Below, in pieces: positions 1 to 14,479 of a stretch of 64,000 nt of DNA; position 1 is the first letter of the stretch; each line of letters begins with the position of its first letter. The stretch comes from Membranipora membranacea (taxonomy: Eukaryota > Bryozoa > Gymnolaemata > Cheilostomatida > Membraniporidae). The notes below the pieces were generated by a model. It saw only the letters and a program-made list of their open reading frames with translations. It made no database searches and had not been told where the DNA came from. Location: contig OU612072.1 in NCBI GenBank assembly GCA_914767715.1, forward strand, positions 5,082,001 to 5,146,000. The letters run 5' to 3'. A program made the position numbers and the translations under genes.

Positions 1-193
1 AAAGGTAAAATGATTAATGATGCTCACTATTGATCAATTTGTCACCGAGTACTGTATGTGATTAGAAATGCGTTTCATCTCTGTGTCTAATATATATCAA
101 TACCAGCTTCTACTTAAATGATTCATTCATAATATGTGGCCAGCAGGAGGCTGACTGGGCTTTAATACCATCTTTCAATTTTTTATTACTTAC

Positions 194-746
194 GCTCAGG
201 AATACTGCAGAGAATATAGAATTCTTCACTTAGTTTATATTCACCACATACTAATATATTATCAGCATTAGGGGTGCACTGGTTGGCTGTCCCACCTTCG
301 ACCTACAAAAGCCAAACAATAATATTACGTTTACTTAGATGATCATCAAGTATCATTGTCCAGTCATGATACAATTACTTTAAAATACATTAACAATATA
401 ATATAGTATAAGGAAATTCAATGAAATCTTTGATATGCTAATGATCCCTCTAACAAACCATTTCCTCTGTACCACGAAAACTAGTATTATTACAGCTATG
501 GCATGATATGCAGGAAACCACGCAAACCAAATATAAACAAAATCTTCAGTAGCATTTTTCAATCTGGAAATATTGCTTTTGCTCGCAGCCATGAGATCGG
601 CATCAATAATACTGGTACCATATTGAAACATGCTGTATTAACATAATACTTACAGTTTTGAGACAGTCGAGGCAGGATTCTGTAATCAGAGAATGAGCAC
701 ATGCTGCCAGAGCACACATTATAACGACAGCTGTCACAGACTTCAT
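194..746 (-). CDS. i-type (invertebrate) lysozyme-like secreted protein, 5' part
   Basis: Two exons join in frame: 654-746 (ATG at 746) and 194-302. The first encodes a signal peptide starting MKSVTAVVIMCALAACAHS, then CLDCLKT. A clean GTAAGT donor follows, and the second exon opens with VEGG after a TTTTGTAG acceptor. The pattern CLDC-x3-VE, then a Cys, then CG-x-Y-x-L-x5-Y-x-L-C matches the N-terminal half of i-type (destabilase) lysozymes, which cleave peptidoglycan and sometimes isopeptide bonds. The Glu after the first Cys cluster, the usual catalytic acid, is present. The catalytic Asp region reads NADN with a one-residue length difference, so activity is uncertain. Exon 2 ends in phase 1 at a GTAAGT donor; the remaining exons lie off the left edge. 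I chose this ATG because it opens the hydrophobic leader. Confidence 0.72.
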
Positions 747-3061
747 GATGAGAATCTTCCAGTCTGATATTCCGACAGTTCAGAAGGCAGACCCTGTTGA
801 AGACAGCTTCATGAACCACTGAAATTATCACACTGTGTCTTGTCTTTTATACCAACAGGATTGGGTTATGTGTTCTGTAATATTTATGAACTTATGAACA
901 TAATTTTACACTAATCAATGCAACAAGCAAATAAAATATTGTTTGGTCTTTGTTTTTGACAAACATAATGTGATTCCTCGAATAAGACAGTCGAGGGTAT
1001 AAGTGGAAAAATGGGTGTGGTAAGTGATACACAAACAATCAATAATTCTGACCTAATGACCCTCTGAAACTACAATAACATTGGAATTACTACTGGAGTT
1101 TCCAATAAACTGCTAACATATATATTTCCAAGAAGTCCTAATTTAAACTTAATCAGCATCAAACAAGCAAATCAAAATTGTAATCTTGCTCTCAGATAAA
1201 TGTGTCACTTAGAATGGCTGAGATGATGATGATATCTATCGCCTGTAGGAAAGTCTCAGTACAATGGTAGTGGAATGCATACATTATTTGCTGGCCATAC
1301 GCTTACATTCTTCAGTGAAATTTTAGTGCAGCGAAATTTCAATAAAAAAAGATTGAACAAATGTACGGATTGCGCTATGTGGAGAGTGTAAATGTACAGC
1401 GCTCCAAATAGCTGTAACACGTGTTTCATGACTTCTTGTATTCAATTTATTTTCACCAAGATATAGCCATGCGTTTTCAAAAACCTACCCTATGATTACA
1501 ATTTCGTATACACAATGGTAGAATATATCTCTGAAGTGCAGGTGGTGAGGTCTGAACCTGTTGATGTTTCTTGCACCGGCGGTCTGACAGATATGAGAGT
1601 AGATCCCACTTACTTATTGTGCTGAGCGATAAAGTATGATCATGCAAATTTCGTACATTTCAATTGGTAGTTCACTGATCGAACTTGCAGGCCAATGACT
1701 GCTATTTCTATTAAATGGTCAAATTAGGCACATCAGAATATTAAAGTGACCCAAACTCACTGCTTAGAGGAGTAAAGTATTCACAGGAGGAAAATTATGG
1801 CTAGCTAACATTTCCTCGCCCTCATCAATTTGTAAAGACTACCGACTCAGCTTGGAAAAAATATGGTGCTAGCTAACATTCAATCACCAAAAACTAGCTA
1901 TCCTGAACTCGAGCTAACATTTACACATCTAGGGTACATCAAGTATTCGGGATCGATTTCAGTATTGGACAGGGAAGGGTGCTCTCGACAGGAGAAGGGA
2001 ACCTGAGAGCAGGTCAGATGTCCTTTAAGTGGCCACACCTTTAATTTGTTATAGCATTCTACCTGTAACATTGACCTTCAATAATGAGTGCGCATCACCT
2101 CACTTTACATCCCCTTCAAAAGTAGAGCGATTTTTATCTAGGATAGTTTAGAGTCAAGTAAACTTTCCCATACAAAGATTGAGTAGCGAAGGATAATACA
2201 AGAAGACTAATATGGTTGACTGACTTTTACTGGGTTGAGTTATCGGCCAGTTCCCTTCATTGATTAACATCTAAATTCTTTTGAAATAAAATTCAAAAGA
2301 GGTAGCGTTTCAGGATTTCCACTAAGTCTAGACAAATCATATTCCCTGGAAAAGTGACTTGGCATATGAGTTCTTGTTAGATCATGCAGAATTTCGGCTG
2401 AAGGCATTGTATGTTAGATCCATTATGACAATCCCAAATGCACAAGCGATACCAAATAATCCTGCACCTTACTTAAATGTATACATTATTAGCTTAAATA
2501 TCAATATTTTTAAATTAAAAAGTTTTGACTTTGGCATGTGAGGTTCTGGATAATATCGAAATATTTAGCCCCCTCATGACGGCAATAACAAACATGCCAA
2601 CAAGCTGACAAATTCGTTCAGACATGTAGTTATATTTTCTGCCCACCCAAGGTGAACTTGTCTTTTTTAAGTCACCACAATAATAATGTTCAATACAAGC
2701 TTCCTTTGCAACATGTAACATGAAAAATGAGAGCACAATAAAAGTGAGTCATGATTTTCAATCTGCAAAAATAGGGCACTGACATGCAGTTTGAATGAAC
2801 ACCCTGCATTTATATTTTAACAACAATTAATCTTTCATGATCACAACTTTCTCCATAGAACGACCTCAGAGCTAGCCAGCCATGTCATGTGGACACCGTT
2901 TTTGTTCTGGTAGTTTGACAAGGCTACATCGAAGCGACTTAATCTGAGGCTGATGGGTGCCAGTTAGTTAATATGTTTTTTAAAACTATGTTAGGTTAAA
3001 TTATTTCAGAGTTATCTGCTCTGTTAGAGAGGGGGATAAATTATATACTATGATGTAATGT

Positions 3062-3091
3062 CAGAGACTATAGATATATCTATAGTCTCTG
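3062..3091. repeat. perfect 30-bp palindrome
   Basis: The 30 bases form an uninterrupted self-complementary palindrome: CAGAGACTATAGATA followed directly by its reverse complement, with no loop. It lies in otherwise plain AT-rich intergenic DNA. Confidence 0.9.
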
Positions 3092-3317
3092 GTAATGTTC
3101 TGTTCTACGTCAGTCTAGTTTGTATCAATCAAACTTCTTCAGCTCATCACTTTATCAGTGATGGTATTCTGACACATTGCGAGTCACACCACTGTCGGGT
3201 CAAACGTCATGAACATTTTGTGTTGATTATCTCTTGAATTGTTTTCTTCTGATTATCAGAAGATAGCTTCAGGACTGACTTCACATTAGTTTAGGTTCTC
3301 AAACACTACCAGGGGTT

Positions 3318-3452
3318 ACTGGCAGTTGAATTCCATCAACTGCCACTAATGATTGAATAATTGACAGCCACTACCAACAACCTAGTCTAAGTGATCAGAA
3401 TGCGAGTTAATGCCACTAACTCGCAGTGGAGCCGTCTGGGCACTTAGACTAC
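3318..3452. repeat. cluster of inverted repeats and a short direct duplication
   Basis: Three stems lie side by side: GGCAGTTGA/TCAACTGCC, GCGAGTTA/TAACTCGC, and an outer TAGTCTAAGTG/CACTTAGACTA pair that encloses the second. The phrase ACTACCAACAACCT occurs on both sides of the outer stem. This may be the remnant of a small palindromic element. Confidence 0.7.
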
Positions 3453-4333
3453 CAACAACCTTGCCCGAGTTACAGCGCAAGTTACAACTACATCCCAGAA
3501 TTGATATGTGGTATGTTGAGATGGTTTATATTGTTTATTTTGGCAGTTCATCATAATTAGCTTTCCACAAAAGAGATTCGAAATCTTCACCTCTCTGATG
3601 GGGTGATCTAAAGTTTTTCATTAACATGACCTCCATGACATGACGTCTGTTAAGTAGAAAATCAGTTGGACACCGAATACAATGATTCAAACTTTGGCTA
3701 CTCGCTACTCGACACAGTGGATACAAGGGCCAAGTTGGGGAGCTAAAGTAATTCTACACACTATTGATCAGATAGGTTGATCATATTTTATTGGCTAGAG
3801 AAGTCATTAGATAAAGGACATGCAGACAATGCGCATATCTCCAAACTTTTAATGCCCTTAACCAACTTCGTTTCCATCACATGATAATTTCAATGGTTCA
3901 AAAATAGAATGTTGTCTCTATTAACGATATAATAGATCCACAGCTATAGAATTAAACTGAAGGCCACTGAGTTCAATTAAGTATATGAGTTACAGAAGAA
4001 AAAATACAATTTCATTTAATATGCTATATATAACTGACATTGCTATTACATATTATCATGATTTATCTGGCAGTGTCACAATTATATCCCATAAACAAGC
4101 CCAAACTACGAATAACTAGTTCCACATAATTTTTTCTTGTTTTCATGTTAAGCCTTTCAAGTTCCTCTGTCCTCAAGTCCTCTGCAGTATGGGTTGGTTG
4201 GAGTTGTGCCATCATCGGCGCAAAAAAAAACATATGGCAGTCTGATGAATGGCTATTGACAAGTTATCAAAGGGAGAAAATACACCATAGGTAATTGCCC
4301 TTATTATGTAGAATAGCAGCGAAAATATAACTC

Positions 4334-7300
4334 TTAATGTAGAAATCTGATGCTCATTTTCTGTTCGACGTCGACCCTGTCCATACACTACAAATATAAA
4401 CACATAGTAAGTATTTAAAAAGGACTAGAGACTACTTAACATACACAACCACCACGTTACATGTCTCACATCAGCAAAACACCGATACCACGCACAGCAG
4501 TGTGAGACAACGAATTCTTTGCTATCAAAGCGTCCTTAAAAAGTTATAGGAATAACTATACATTCATAGTCAGTAACAATTAATCCTCTCAAAAAAAGTT
4601 AGAGGATGTTATGTGATATTGGCAACTCCACCATTTAGCCAAATTGATTTATCTAACTATTTCAACCAATTAACTGACCGAAGGTGAAATATATAATGTG
4701 ATGAGACATCAATCTTCTTTTATTTGTGGACTCCCACCACATCCTAAATGATTAATTCTGTGTAATACTTAATCCAGAGTTTGATGGTCACAAAACATGT
4801 CTCATATCCGCAGATTAGGTCAGTATATTCCAATGATCCTAAACTGAATTCTTTAATTAATACAAAAAAAACTGTTCTGCGTTCATTTTTAGTTTATAGT
4901 AAAGAATCTACCATGCATCCGAAACCATGGTTTAAAACATAGACATTAACTATGACTAAAAGCAAGGGTTCGAAGGAGGAAAGAGTTCCCCCACACAGCT
5001 ACTCTTGGCTGGCAAATTCCTTGTTGACAACATAACTATTCTATTGTTTGACGGAGATGGTGACACCTAGCTTATTGACGTCAATTGATGTAAATCAAAG
5101 CATGAATGTCCCAATTAGTTCTTGGCAGTTCCATCAATCATATTCTTATAGTGAAACTTTTCTTTCATATGACACATTGTAACTATTTTTAGTTTTTAGA
5201 AACATACATCTTATTTTCATCACAGAGTAAGACATCCCTACTGAGTGATCCTATCAAGTTGCAGTTAACTCAACAACGATTGACTCATTTGTAATCATAG
5301 ACAAAGTAATAAGTTACCAATTATAGCTTATGTTATAATTATATCATATTGCTTTATACACCCAGCTATTATAGTTTTCACTGAGGATTTCGGGATTCAA
5401 AATCTCAGATTTTGTTGACTGTTTGATTTATATAAAGATGTTATCCCTTGTCAAACTACCCCGCCAAACGGGAATACAATCCATCAGAGACAACCCACAT
5501 TAACTTGACTAATAAATGAGGAGACTTTGGTTTAAGGACCCCATTACAGAGGCCAGCGAGCAGTCCATTGATTAAAGGAAAGCAGCTCGGCAACTTAAAT
5601 AGGACACATCTCTGAGGAATTGTCTGAAAGTGCCTAATACTTGTTTTTGATGAGTTTACTCACATCTCTGAACTCGCTGAAGAGTATAGCTCTATCTCCA
5701 TCTTTATCTGCCTCAGCTATAGTCCTGTCAGCTATACTACCCAGCTATAACACAACATAAAATATATACAGATTAACCTGAGCTAGTTAGCGCGCTCAGA
5801 CTACAGGGGAAATCAGTGTAAGATACTGACTGCACGCCACCAGAATACTATAGTATTGTACAAGAACCAGGCCTATCCTATAATAAAAAAAATTAATTGG
5901 TCAGCAATACAGGATGGCTAGTAATGAGACTGAATGTATTGATATAATATTAGCCAAGGATGTAGTATCAAAATCCAATAGGCCTAGTAGGGAATTCGAA
6001 GACAACAACAAAATCTCTCTTACATTTACAGCATGGAAACTTGGAGGTTCACTTAATTGTAACATTTAGGCCTATGACTTGGCATTTTTTCATTTATGAC
6101 CATGTGTTGCGGAACTTATATTTCCCTATTCAGAACTGGCACTGATAGCAAAAATCTTCCGTCATCTCAACTAAACAACAACTATTGTTAATGACACTTC
6201 CTTGTGTTAGATTAGCAATATGTTGCATGGACAAAATGAGTGGAGTCTGGTCAATAACATAATAATCTATGTCAATGCCGGTCAAATACTGAGAGAGATT
6301 ATCATAATGAGATGAGTGATTGTACTACTATCCTAGAGTATGTTAGTTGATTGCTCTAAGCTGACCGTATAATGCCCGACTAAACTTTAGTCTTACACCT
6401 GGGCCTTGCCATATGCTTCTGATCCCAAAAGCATATTCTTGTTTGCGTTGGAGTTATACGCTGTTCTTGAAATATTGTTTTAGGTATAATAACTACGCTG
6501 GAACTATCATACATTGTGGAGATATGAGCATGGTCTTGGTGCATGGTCATACATACATATGTTTCATTCACAGGTACAACCCGCTACGACGCAATGGCAG
6601 GCTCATTCACTTTTTATTCTTTCCGGTGTCAAAAATCTTACCTGTTCCTCAGATATGTTAGCACCGACCATCATATGTAAGACAGCTAATAACTCCTCCC
6701 TGGAGATTGCACCATCACCATCCAAGTCATACATTCTAAATGCAACTAAAAAATGATAAATCAAGAAGTGATAACCATAATCACCAAATTTAAAGACCAT
6801 ATGACGGGATGTAACTATCGGTTTATGACTTTTGTGGCTGTAAATGAGGCTTGCAACAATGGGCTTTTCTTGTGTCAATTTCTGATCAATGTCCTGACTC
6901 AGCATGTTAAATATGTCAAACAACAACTGACAATGGTTAACGACAGAGGACAGCAATGTTTACTGGAAAAGTTTCAGTGGGTCTTGTGAGCTTGTATACA
7001 CAAGCTGACAAATACCCTATTAAAGGCAGATTCAATTATGATAGATAAATTAAATAACCAGGGTTCTCTGCCTATAAATCAGAACTATGTATGGAGAGTC
7101 AATAATTGCTCAATCTGTAAATGTCTTAAATAACCCTCTTATAGCAATAAATTTAGCTTGGTCACAACCTCTGTTGACAGGGTCTTGATTGAAGATGTCA
7201 TGATTATAGCCAGAACCTGGTGGTAGCTCAAACTCTGCCCAGGTTGTTGAGAGAGTAAAGTTTCGTTATCATGTGGTGGATAACAAAGTGCAACTACCAC

Positions 7301-9305
7301 CAACCCGACTGAGTTAGATTACTCAAAGTACTTCAAATACAAATCAAGAATATGTGATATTTCAGCCCTTCAACAATTGTATTTCTTTGCTCATGCCTTC
7401 CTGTGCTTCAGAAGGTTTTTAGAGGTGATCCGTGAAATAAATTACGCCTGAAACACATGCTAGTTAGCTACCTTGTTGTTTTTATTGCATTACAACAGTG
7501 AGAATGATTACAATACGATATCACTTTTTCTGACATGTGTGGTAAACTATAGTTAGAGTTCACCCTTTACTTTCCCTTTGTACTCGCATCCGACAAACAT
7601 CAAATTCTAGCATTGAGGTTGAGTAACAATAATACGGTAACCTTTAGATTGAAGATTATGGCCAGCTAGTGACAGCTGATACTCTAAAATAAAATTGTGA
7701 ATAGTCATTTAAACTTACACCTGAGCTTTTCCTCTCGGCTGTTTATTGTGAGGTCACCATCTTTAGACTTTCTGATTGGTCGGAAATGTGCAAGAGTTCT
7801 CGTAAATTCTCTAAAGTTCACACGCTCGTCATCTTCACTGTAAGAAACAGAGCAGTCCATTGAAATAAACCATAAATGTACCATAGTAAAAAACAAATGA
7901 CAAAATATCCTAGTCTGTCCCCATGAAACATGAACTAGCCTGTTACATCCCTAAAATCATGTTTTGGATGTCGAACTGTCAACGCAACTTTACAGAGATG
8001 TCAACAACTGCCCTACAGAGCAACTTGAATTTCATGAATAAGGTCCTACTTGGAATCTCAGAAATTGCAATCTGGGAAACTCAATGACATTGAAACTTAT
8101 TGATGAGAACATTTTTACATAGCCGTGATACCATGTATCATGGATAGGCTATATGTTGGTAAATTACAATAATACAAAAGGAGTGCCATTTCTTCTGTGA
8201 GTTTTTTTCATCAATATTTTTTATTACTATATGTAAACATGCCAATCAACCGGTGCATGACAAACTACATGAAGGATAAGGATATTAAGTATTTCCATTT
8301 TTAAAAATAACACCATATGGTTTGACACCAGGAACTAAGCAGGATCTTACTCCATTTTCCTGAACAGATAGTGTTGAACTGGATTTATATCATAGTATCA
8401 TATAGAACTCACCCTTCTTGAAAGAAAGCGTGTACTATTCTATCACCCAGAGGGTTGATTGCGAGTTCAGGTATACCAATAAAGTTCTCTCTTCTGCAAA
8501 AGAAGGTATATAATGTAAACAGCCTAATCATGGAAAAAAAATTAATATGTGTGTCCAACAGAGCACGATTTTAAATAAGACGGCCAGGTGAAGCCTGAAT
8601 CTCGTCAAACAAGATAAAACACGATGAAAATTTTCGAAATGTTTTGATACAACACATGTATAGAGATAGAGCACATGTATAAAGGCATTTAGAAAAAAGA
8701 TCCAGGCAGACTCATGCGCTTAACATTGAGGCGCAACTATAAGCTAGAGTTTAACTTTGCTAGTTTGGGTGAGAACTAACGTTACACAAATTTCTAACTA
8801 GCTGAGATGGAAGTATATCAAGTTATCAGGATGATTATATCATTGTTAGCTAACCATAAATGCTATTATCACAAGCCTCTGCAAAACTGCCAACTTTTTC
8901 TTTAGAGATTACTATTTTACTCTAGGCCCTAGGGTGTTCAAGTTCTAGCTTGTTTTCAACAGAGGAGGTTCAGATGAGAATAAAACTCATCGTGACTTAC
9001 GTAAGGTAACCAGTGTCATTCTTATCAAGGTTATGAAATCTGCTGTATAGACGAGTTATCTGACTAGCTGAGACTAAAATAAATAAAACATCAACCACTT
9101 GCAATAAAAATCCCATAAAAAACGATTTGTTCAGAAACTGGAGCACGCTCAACTACATAATACCAGCAGCATCTCGAATAAGGACAGTGACAGATTCAAC
9201 ATTTGACAATTTGTAATCATCAAATTGATTATACATACATCCGGTATCCTTCTGAATCTCTGCGACCTCCTCTGGTTGTAACATCACAGCTGATCTGTTC
9301 CCCAT
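4334..9305 (-). CDS. CHP1: calcineurin B homologous protein 1 (EF-hand Ca2+ sensor), complete
   Basis: Seven exons join with matching phases and GT-AG sites: 9239-9305, 9001-9073, 8413-8493, 7719-7837, 6642-6745, 5664-5744, 4334-4387. The product has about 192 residues, close to the ~195 of the family. It starts MGNRSAV, a likely N-myristoylation signal, although the Ser is one position off the classical site. Family landmarks run in order: SQITRLYSRF, GIPELAINPLGDRI, VNFREFTRTLAHFRP, then two canonical Ca2+ loops, DLDGDGAISREE (EF3) and DKDGDRAILFSE (EF4). The protein ends VDVEQKMSIRFLH. CHP1 binds and stabilises plasma-membrane Na+/H+ exchangers and also affects vesicle traffic and calcineurin. 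EF1 and EF2 lack good loops, as is usual. A TTGCAG acceptor at 9350-9354 just upstream of the ATG suggests a non-coding first exon further right. CHP2 or CHP3 is less likely, but the gene may be the single ancestral CHP. Confidence 0.95.
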
Positions 9306-9352
9306 GATTGGTGTCTGTTCGGCGCTTGTCCTGGGCTTGTGTATTATATCTG

Positions 9353-12300
9353 CAATAAGAAATGTATCACTTAGTAATTATAAAGAAGAAGAAGTTGCAT
9401 GGGTTGAGGAATCCGAGCAGATAGTGTAACCAGTAGACTACCTCATATCTTTCTACCTAGCTACTACTTATTTTCTGCTGCTCTTTCCTTTAGTTTATCA
9501 AAATGTAGAATGAATAACAGCTACTATCACCATCCTTTGCAAAATTTCTTTAGCATAAGCTTTTGTGTAGTAGTTGCTGAAGTAGTTTGATAAGAAAGGA
9601 ATTTACGTTTCAGTTAGTCTCCCTAACTCTAACTTGCTATGTGTTGGTGATACTCACTGATAGTAACTTGTAACTAGAGTAGTAGGTAGGTAGATGATGA
9701 AATGCAAAAGACTAGGTCTACTCTAGAGGAGAATAGACAAAGAGAGGCAATGTGAAAGAAGTGTTTTTTTATAGTTGTAAGATCTCTGTTCCTATGACCT
9801 CTTTTGTTTACCTCAGTGAATTGAGGTGTTGCTTCTTAATTCACTGATAAGTATTGAATGATCAGTGCTCATAAAAATATAAAACTTTCAAGAGCTGATT
9901 CACTCGGTGCATGCTGAATGACATAGAATTCAAAATATAGGTCAAGTAGAGATTTAAAGGTAAAGTGAAAGCGCGTCCATATGCACATGTAACGCTTTCA
10001 CTTTCATTCCATTACTATGCTGTAAATGGTGTTCTATGTCATTTGTAATTATGCTCTTCGAGGGTGAACATGGCAGAGAGACAAAACATCAGGAATTGTA
10101 GTACAGGCAGCTGTGAAAGGCCCATTGGATGTATTGTTACACAATTTGAAATGACCTTATTTGGCAGCATGAAAGAGAGCTTCAACATCAGTTTGGTGTA
10201 TATTTCAGGAGAAGATATTTGATGATAGTCTAAATCTGGTCGTGGTGAGTGAGATTAAATGTATCATGAAGCATTTGGTTGCAGAGCATATAGCCTCTGG
10301 TCCAACCAGTAGTTGTGCACAAATGTGCTATCCTGTGGTTGTGGCTGAATCATCCAGCTATTGCACATACCCACCAGCCAGGTGGTTGGCCTGGTGGGAG
10401 GGGTCCTAGCAGAGGTGATTATTCAATCACCCATCATCACAGTGACAGCCCAATTCTGATGTGACATATGCAGCTGTATCATTTGTTGCAGTGAACATTT
10501 ACTTTACCAATCCAGATGGGCTTGTAACAGCCATCTGCTCTGAAGTGAGATGAAGTAATTTATAAATAAACGCTGCTATGGTGAAGTAGAGACTGATATG
10601 GCAGTTTACATCAACATTCATCCGCATCCTGGCAGTACTAGAAGGCACAGCTAACAGTACCTAATACCTCACTGCAGCACTGACCTCAACAAAAAGAGCT
10701 TCTTTTCTTCCACCGCTAAATTGTGGAGTAACCTTTTTTGTGACTCTTTGATACTTGTAGATCCCACTGTGGCAAGTTAAGGCTCCAGCAAATGGTGAAA
10801 ATCTGGTTATACAATTTATGACACGGACTGATTACCAAAAAATGAGCCTGAGCAACTCTGGAACCATCACCAGAAGATGCAATTACTCTCCCAATATCAA
10901 GCAAGTAAGCATCGAAACAAAGCCGACTGACGTTAAAAAACTCATCTGGTTGGGATGGAAACCCGTTGAAATGGGTGGCCAGACAACAATACCGGATCAT
11001 AGGTTTTATTCATGAACGGATAGCCTTTTTTGGGATGCTTGGTAATTTGCAATTAACCAACCCAATTTTTATGAAAATATCATAGGATGGTTGCATTTCT
11101 TTGGACTGCCACATTGGTTTACCATATTGCGCTCTTTTGAACTGTGGTATTAGAAGTATCGTATCATTTCAATCTGCTTATAGGTAGATACTTGATCGCA
11201 TATGAAAGATATTATCATGTCCTTGTTTGTTTACATTCTGGCTCTACATGTCAATCATGCAGTATGGGGGAGGGGATTGGGTTCAACCCCATTGAGGTCT
11301 GCTGTCTTCTGGATTCTGTTGGTACTCCGGGTTTGCCCCTTGTCGCTTGCAAACTTGGCTCTTTAGATATATTCAAAGCCGTATTTTACAGCCCTTAGAC
11401 ACCTCCGGACATAGGCCTACCTCGACTCATTTTCATGTAAAACAAATCTCTTGCAGTAATGTAGAGATATTGCAAAATACAATCCAATAATTTCCACACT
11501 ACTAAGGCAAAATTGTGCCTTGATGTAGCCAGCTTATCGCAAACAATCTCTCAATTGGTTTCACTTCCAATAATAAGCACATGTCTCAAATCTCTGCTGG
11601 AACTTTCCTGATCGCAAACAGTGTTTCTTGCAAGAGCAAATTGTCATATGAAACTGTCCTAGTTTGCAACAGTTTTTGCGCGCTTCATACTATCTAGTAA
11701 CTTATCTGTGATGATATGACACAGATGCGAAAACTTAAGACCCAAAATCATACAAATTCCTACAAATCACAAACCCTGATGGCCTACCCTGTAAATTATC
11801 GAAACACATGGTAATTTTGATTGGTATTATCAGTACTTTTCAAATCAAAGGCACTGTTTGTTTTGTTTATTGAGTTTGAATCTATTGTCTCAGGTGCCTT
11901 TGGTGATGAATCAATTCATTATATCACTATTGTTCTATTACCATTCATGTCAGCAATGATATCATCTAGCTTCCTGACACAAATGTGTTATATTTGTGTG
12001 TAAGGAAGTTAATCCTACTTTCGAACATTTCATCTTAATTAGTAATTTCAACAAACAATGACAATGCATCAGTTAAAATCTTTTATCTACCCCCAGAAAT
12101 TGTTTGTTAGGCAGATAGCGCACCTACATCATAAGTTGTATGATCATGCTTTCATGATTTACAAATACACTGACAATGAGTACGGCCATGAAAAATTTTG
12201 GGCTGTGAATTTGTGACTGGCATTGTTCTGGCAGCCTATAACTGTGGCTATCAGTGCCCAACACTGTTCTATGTTGTATTGACCCTTTCTTGGTATCCAA

Positions 12301-14479
12301 TGTATTAAAAAAGGCAATAGGAATCTTACTTCTTTAGATGGCAAGATTGTATGGGGTTTTTCAGTTTAGGGGTCTGCAGATGCATTATTCAGATTTTCGG
12401 CGCTTATAGTAGATCATCAATGAATAACCACTGTATACTGAATCTGGGTTATTGTGTTTCATATATTACAACATCAAAATGTTTCTTTATAATCATACAA
12501 CTAGACCACACTGAAGGAAATTCTTCATCTTATATTAATATGAGGCAAACTTTGAGTTTTTAGATCACATTCCTTAATCCCCTAAAGTGCCTGAGTGAGT
12601 TGAACCCAAAATCCTGAGTAGCTCAGAGATCAAGAATGACCTATCCAATCACAGGCAGCAGGAACTTTATATCGCCTGCCTCCCCGTCACAAATTTATAT
12701 TGCCTATCGATCAGTGCAGTTCAGCTCGACGCCTGGTAATGGTGTAGAAGAATATTCTTTGTTAAAACTTAGACAAAAATCCGTGACAATCACTCAAACA
12801 TACCCTTTGATGTACAAGAGAATAAGACCGAGAAATCTTCATACAAACCTGACGCTGTGTTGCCTTCTCTAAGTCCCTATCATATTCATATTGCAGATGA
12901 TGCTGCAAGAACTAGCTGTGGGGTAGAGACGTTAAATTAAAAGAATAAGATCGAGAGTAGGATTCTCAGGTCGAGATATGATATCCCCAGCAGTATAGCT
13001 AGTAATTGTAAACAGGTAACACATAAGTGCTAACATCATGTGACTGTAGATTCTCTGTGTGACCTTGTTTCAGTCAACAACAACAGCAGATAACAGACAT
13101 TTGCTGATCAATACCATGGGAAATCACAAATCCGTTTATGAAAACTGTTAAGTATGCTTTTGTTCAGAACAATTGGTGAATCTTGCCCTCTGCTCATCAC
13201 TGAAGTCTTCGTTCAGAGTTATCCTGACATGGCCAAAGAGCAGATAACAACCAATAAATGATAAAAACTTTATAAAAAATTAAATTTAAGGAGAAGATTA
13301 TTTACATGGAGAAAAAAATCTCCTCTTTGGAATAATTAGTAAACGTAATAAGATCTGAAGATATACATTGGTTTTCATTGTGTTTTGTATTATCAGGATG
13401 GTATCGTTATGGGTGAAGTATTCCGATAGCACGAACTGGTGTTGTTGGAACCAACAGGATGGCCCAGGATTGGTCCAGACTCAATTACCCTCCGAAGGTA
13501 AGCATAACCATCCCACTGAGTGAGTTCTGGTAATAAGACCTACAAATGAGGAATTGTTTGTCATTGTATTACCAAAGAAAGTTAACCTTTGCAATCAAAT
13601 ATGATGTCCAGGAGCATGAACAGCCAATAAGCAAAATCACAACCAATATATGTGTGCTCAGACACTGCACAGGTTGCTGGTTGTTACAATCCATTATCAA
13701 CCATAGCCCACAGTTGATGTAATAATGGAATGCCACTACCAACAACTAGCCGCATCTGGAAGAAGAGATAGTCTAGACAACAGAAAAATTCTGGATGGTT
13801 TATTTACTGGAATTGAGGTTGCGAAGTACATCATTAATTTTCTCAGCTGTATTCATCTTGGCACAATCATTGAATCCATATCGAATTGGTATTCAAGCTG
13901 CTCTTAATTCATTCTCAGTCTGCTCATAACCTTTATTTCGTTTTAAAAGTAAATATAAAATTGTTGATTATCTATAGCTTCATTTTTTCCATAGCTGTTT
14001 CACTTTTCCTTGTTCTTGACCTGGTGGTTTAATCGTGAGAAAATAAGCATCATTTGTTTTGCCGAAGTAACCCTCAATTTTATTGCCTTTCAGATTAATA
14101 CTAGTGGTATATGGCTAACAGAACAAACATTGCAGAGGAAACAGAAGAGAACAAAATTATCTAAAAAAAAACTCCAAACATTGTGTTGTCATGTCTGGTA
14201 TACTTATTTACTTATTCAATGCAAAGCGCCTAATCTATTTTTTATTTTTTCTATTTCAATCATTTTAGTAATTCATGGATTTAAGCTCATTCGTTATCAC
14301 TTTATAACTTATAACGTATGAATAACATAAATTGCAAAAACTTAAATTTTAGAAATAATCATTCACCTTACAGAATTTCCTGCACATATATTAAAATTAT
14401 TATGACTAAATGCTGTAAATCATTGACATATTCAATATTACTGCTTGATCATTTTGAAATAAACTGAGCCAAATAGAAT
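9353..14479. other. intergenic DNA, no gene supported
   Basis: Only short open frames with no recognisable domain or splice context occur. The stretch may contain the promoter and a non-coding first exon of CHP1, but neither can be placed. Near 10370-10410 a small hairpin (CCCACCAGCCAGG and CCTGGTGGG) is present. Confidence 0.5.

Larger units (their letters stand above)
747..4333. other. intergenic region with hairpins, no gene seen
   Basis: No exon-like reading frame is convincing here. The notable content is a perfect palindrome at 3062-3091 and a cluster of hairpins at 3318-3452 (listed separately). TTTATT (AATAAA on the minus strand) near 3788 and 3529 could serve as polyadenylation signals for the CHP1 transcript that enters from the right. 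Confidence 0.5.

Noticed and set aside
10716-11398. Open frames of 84-94 codons on both strands
   Set aside because: No recognisable motif, no splice sites in register and no similarity that I can name.
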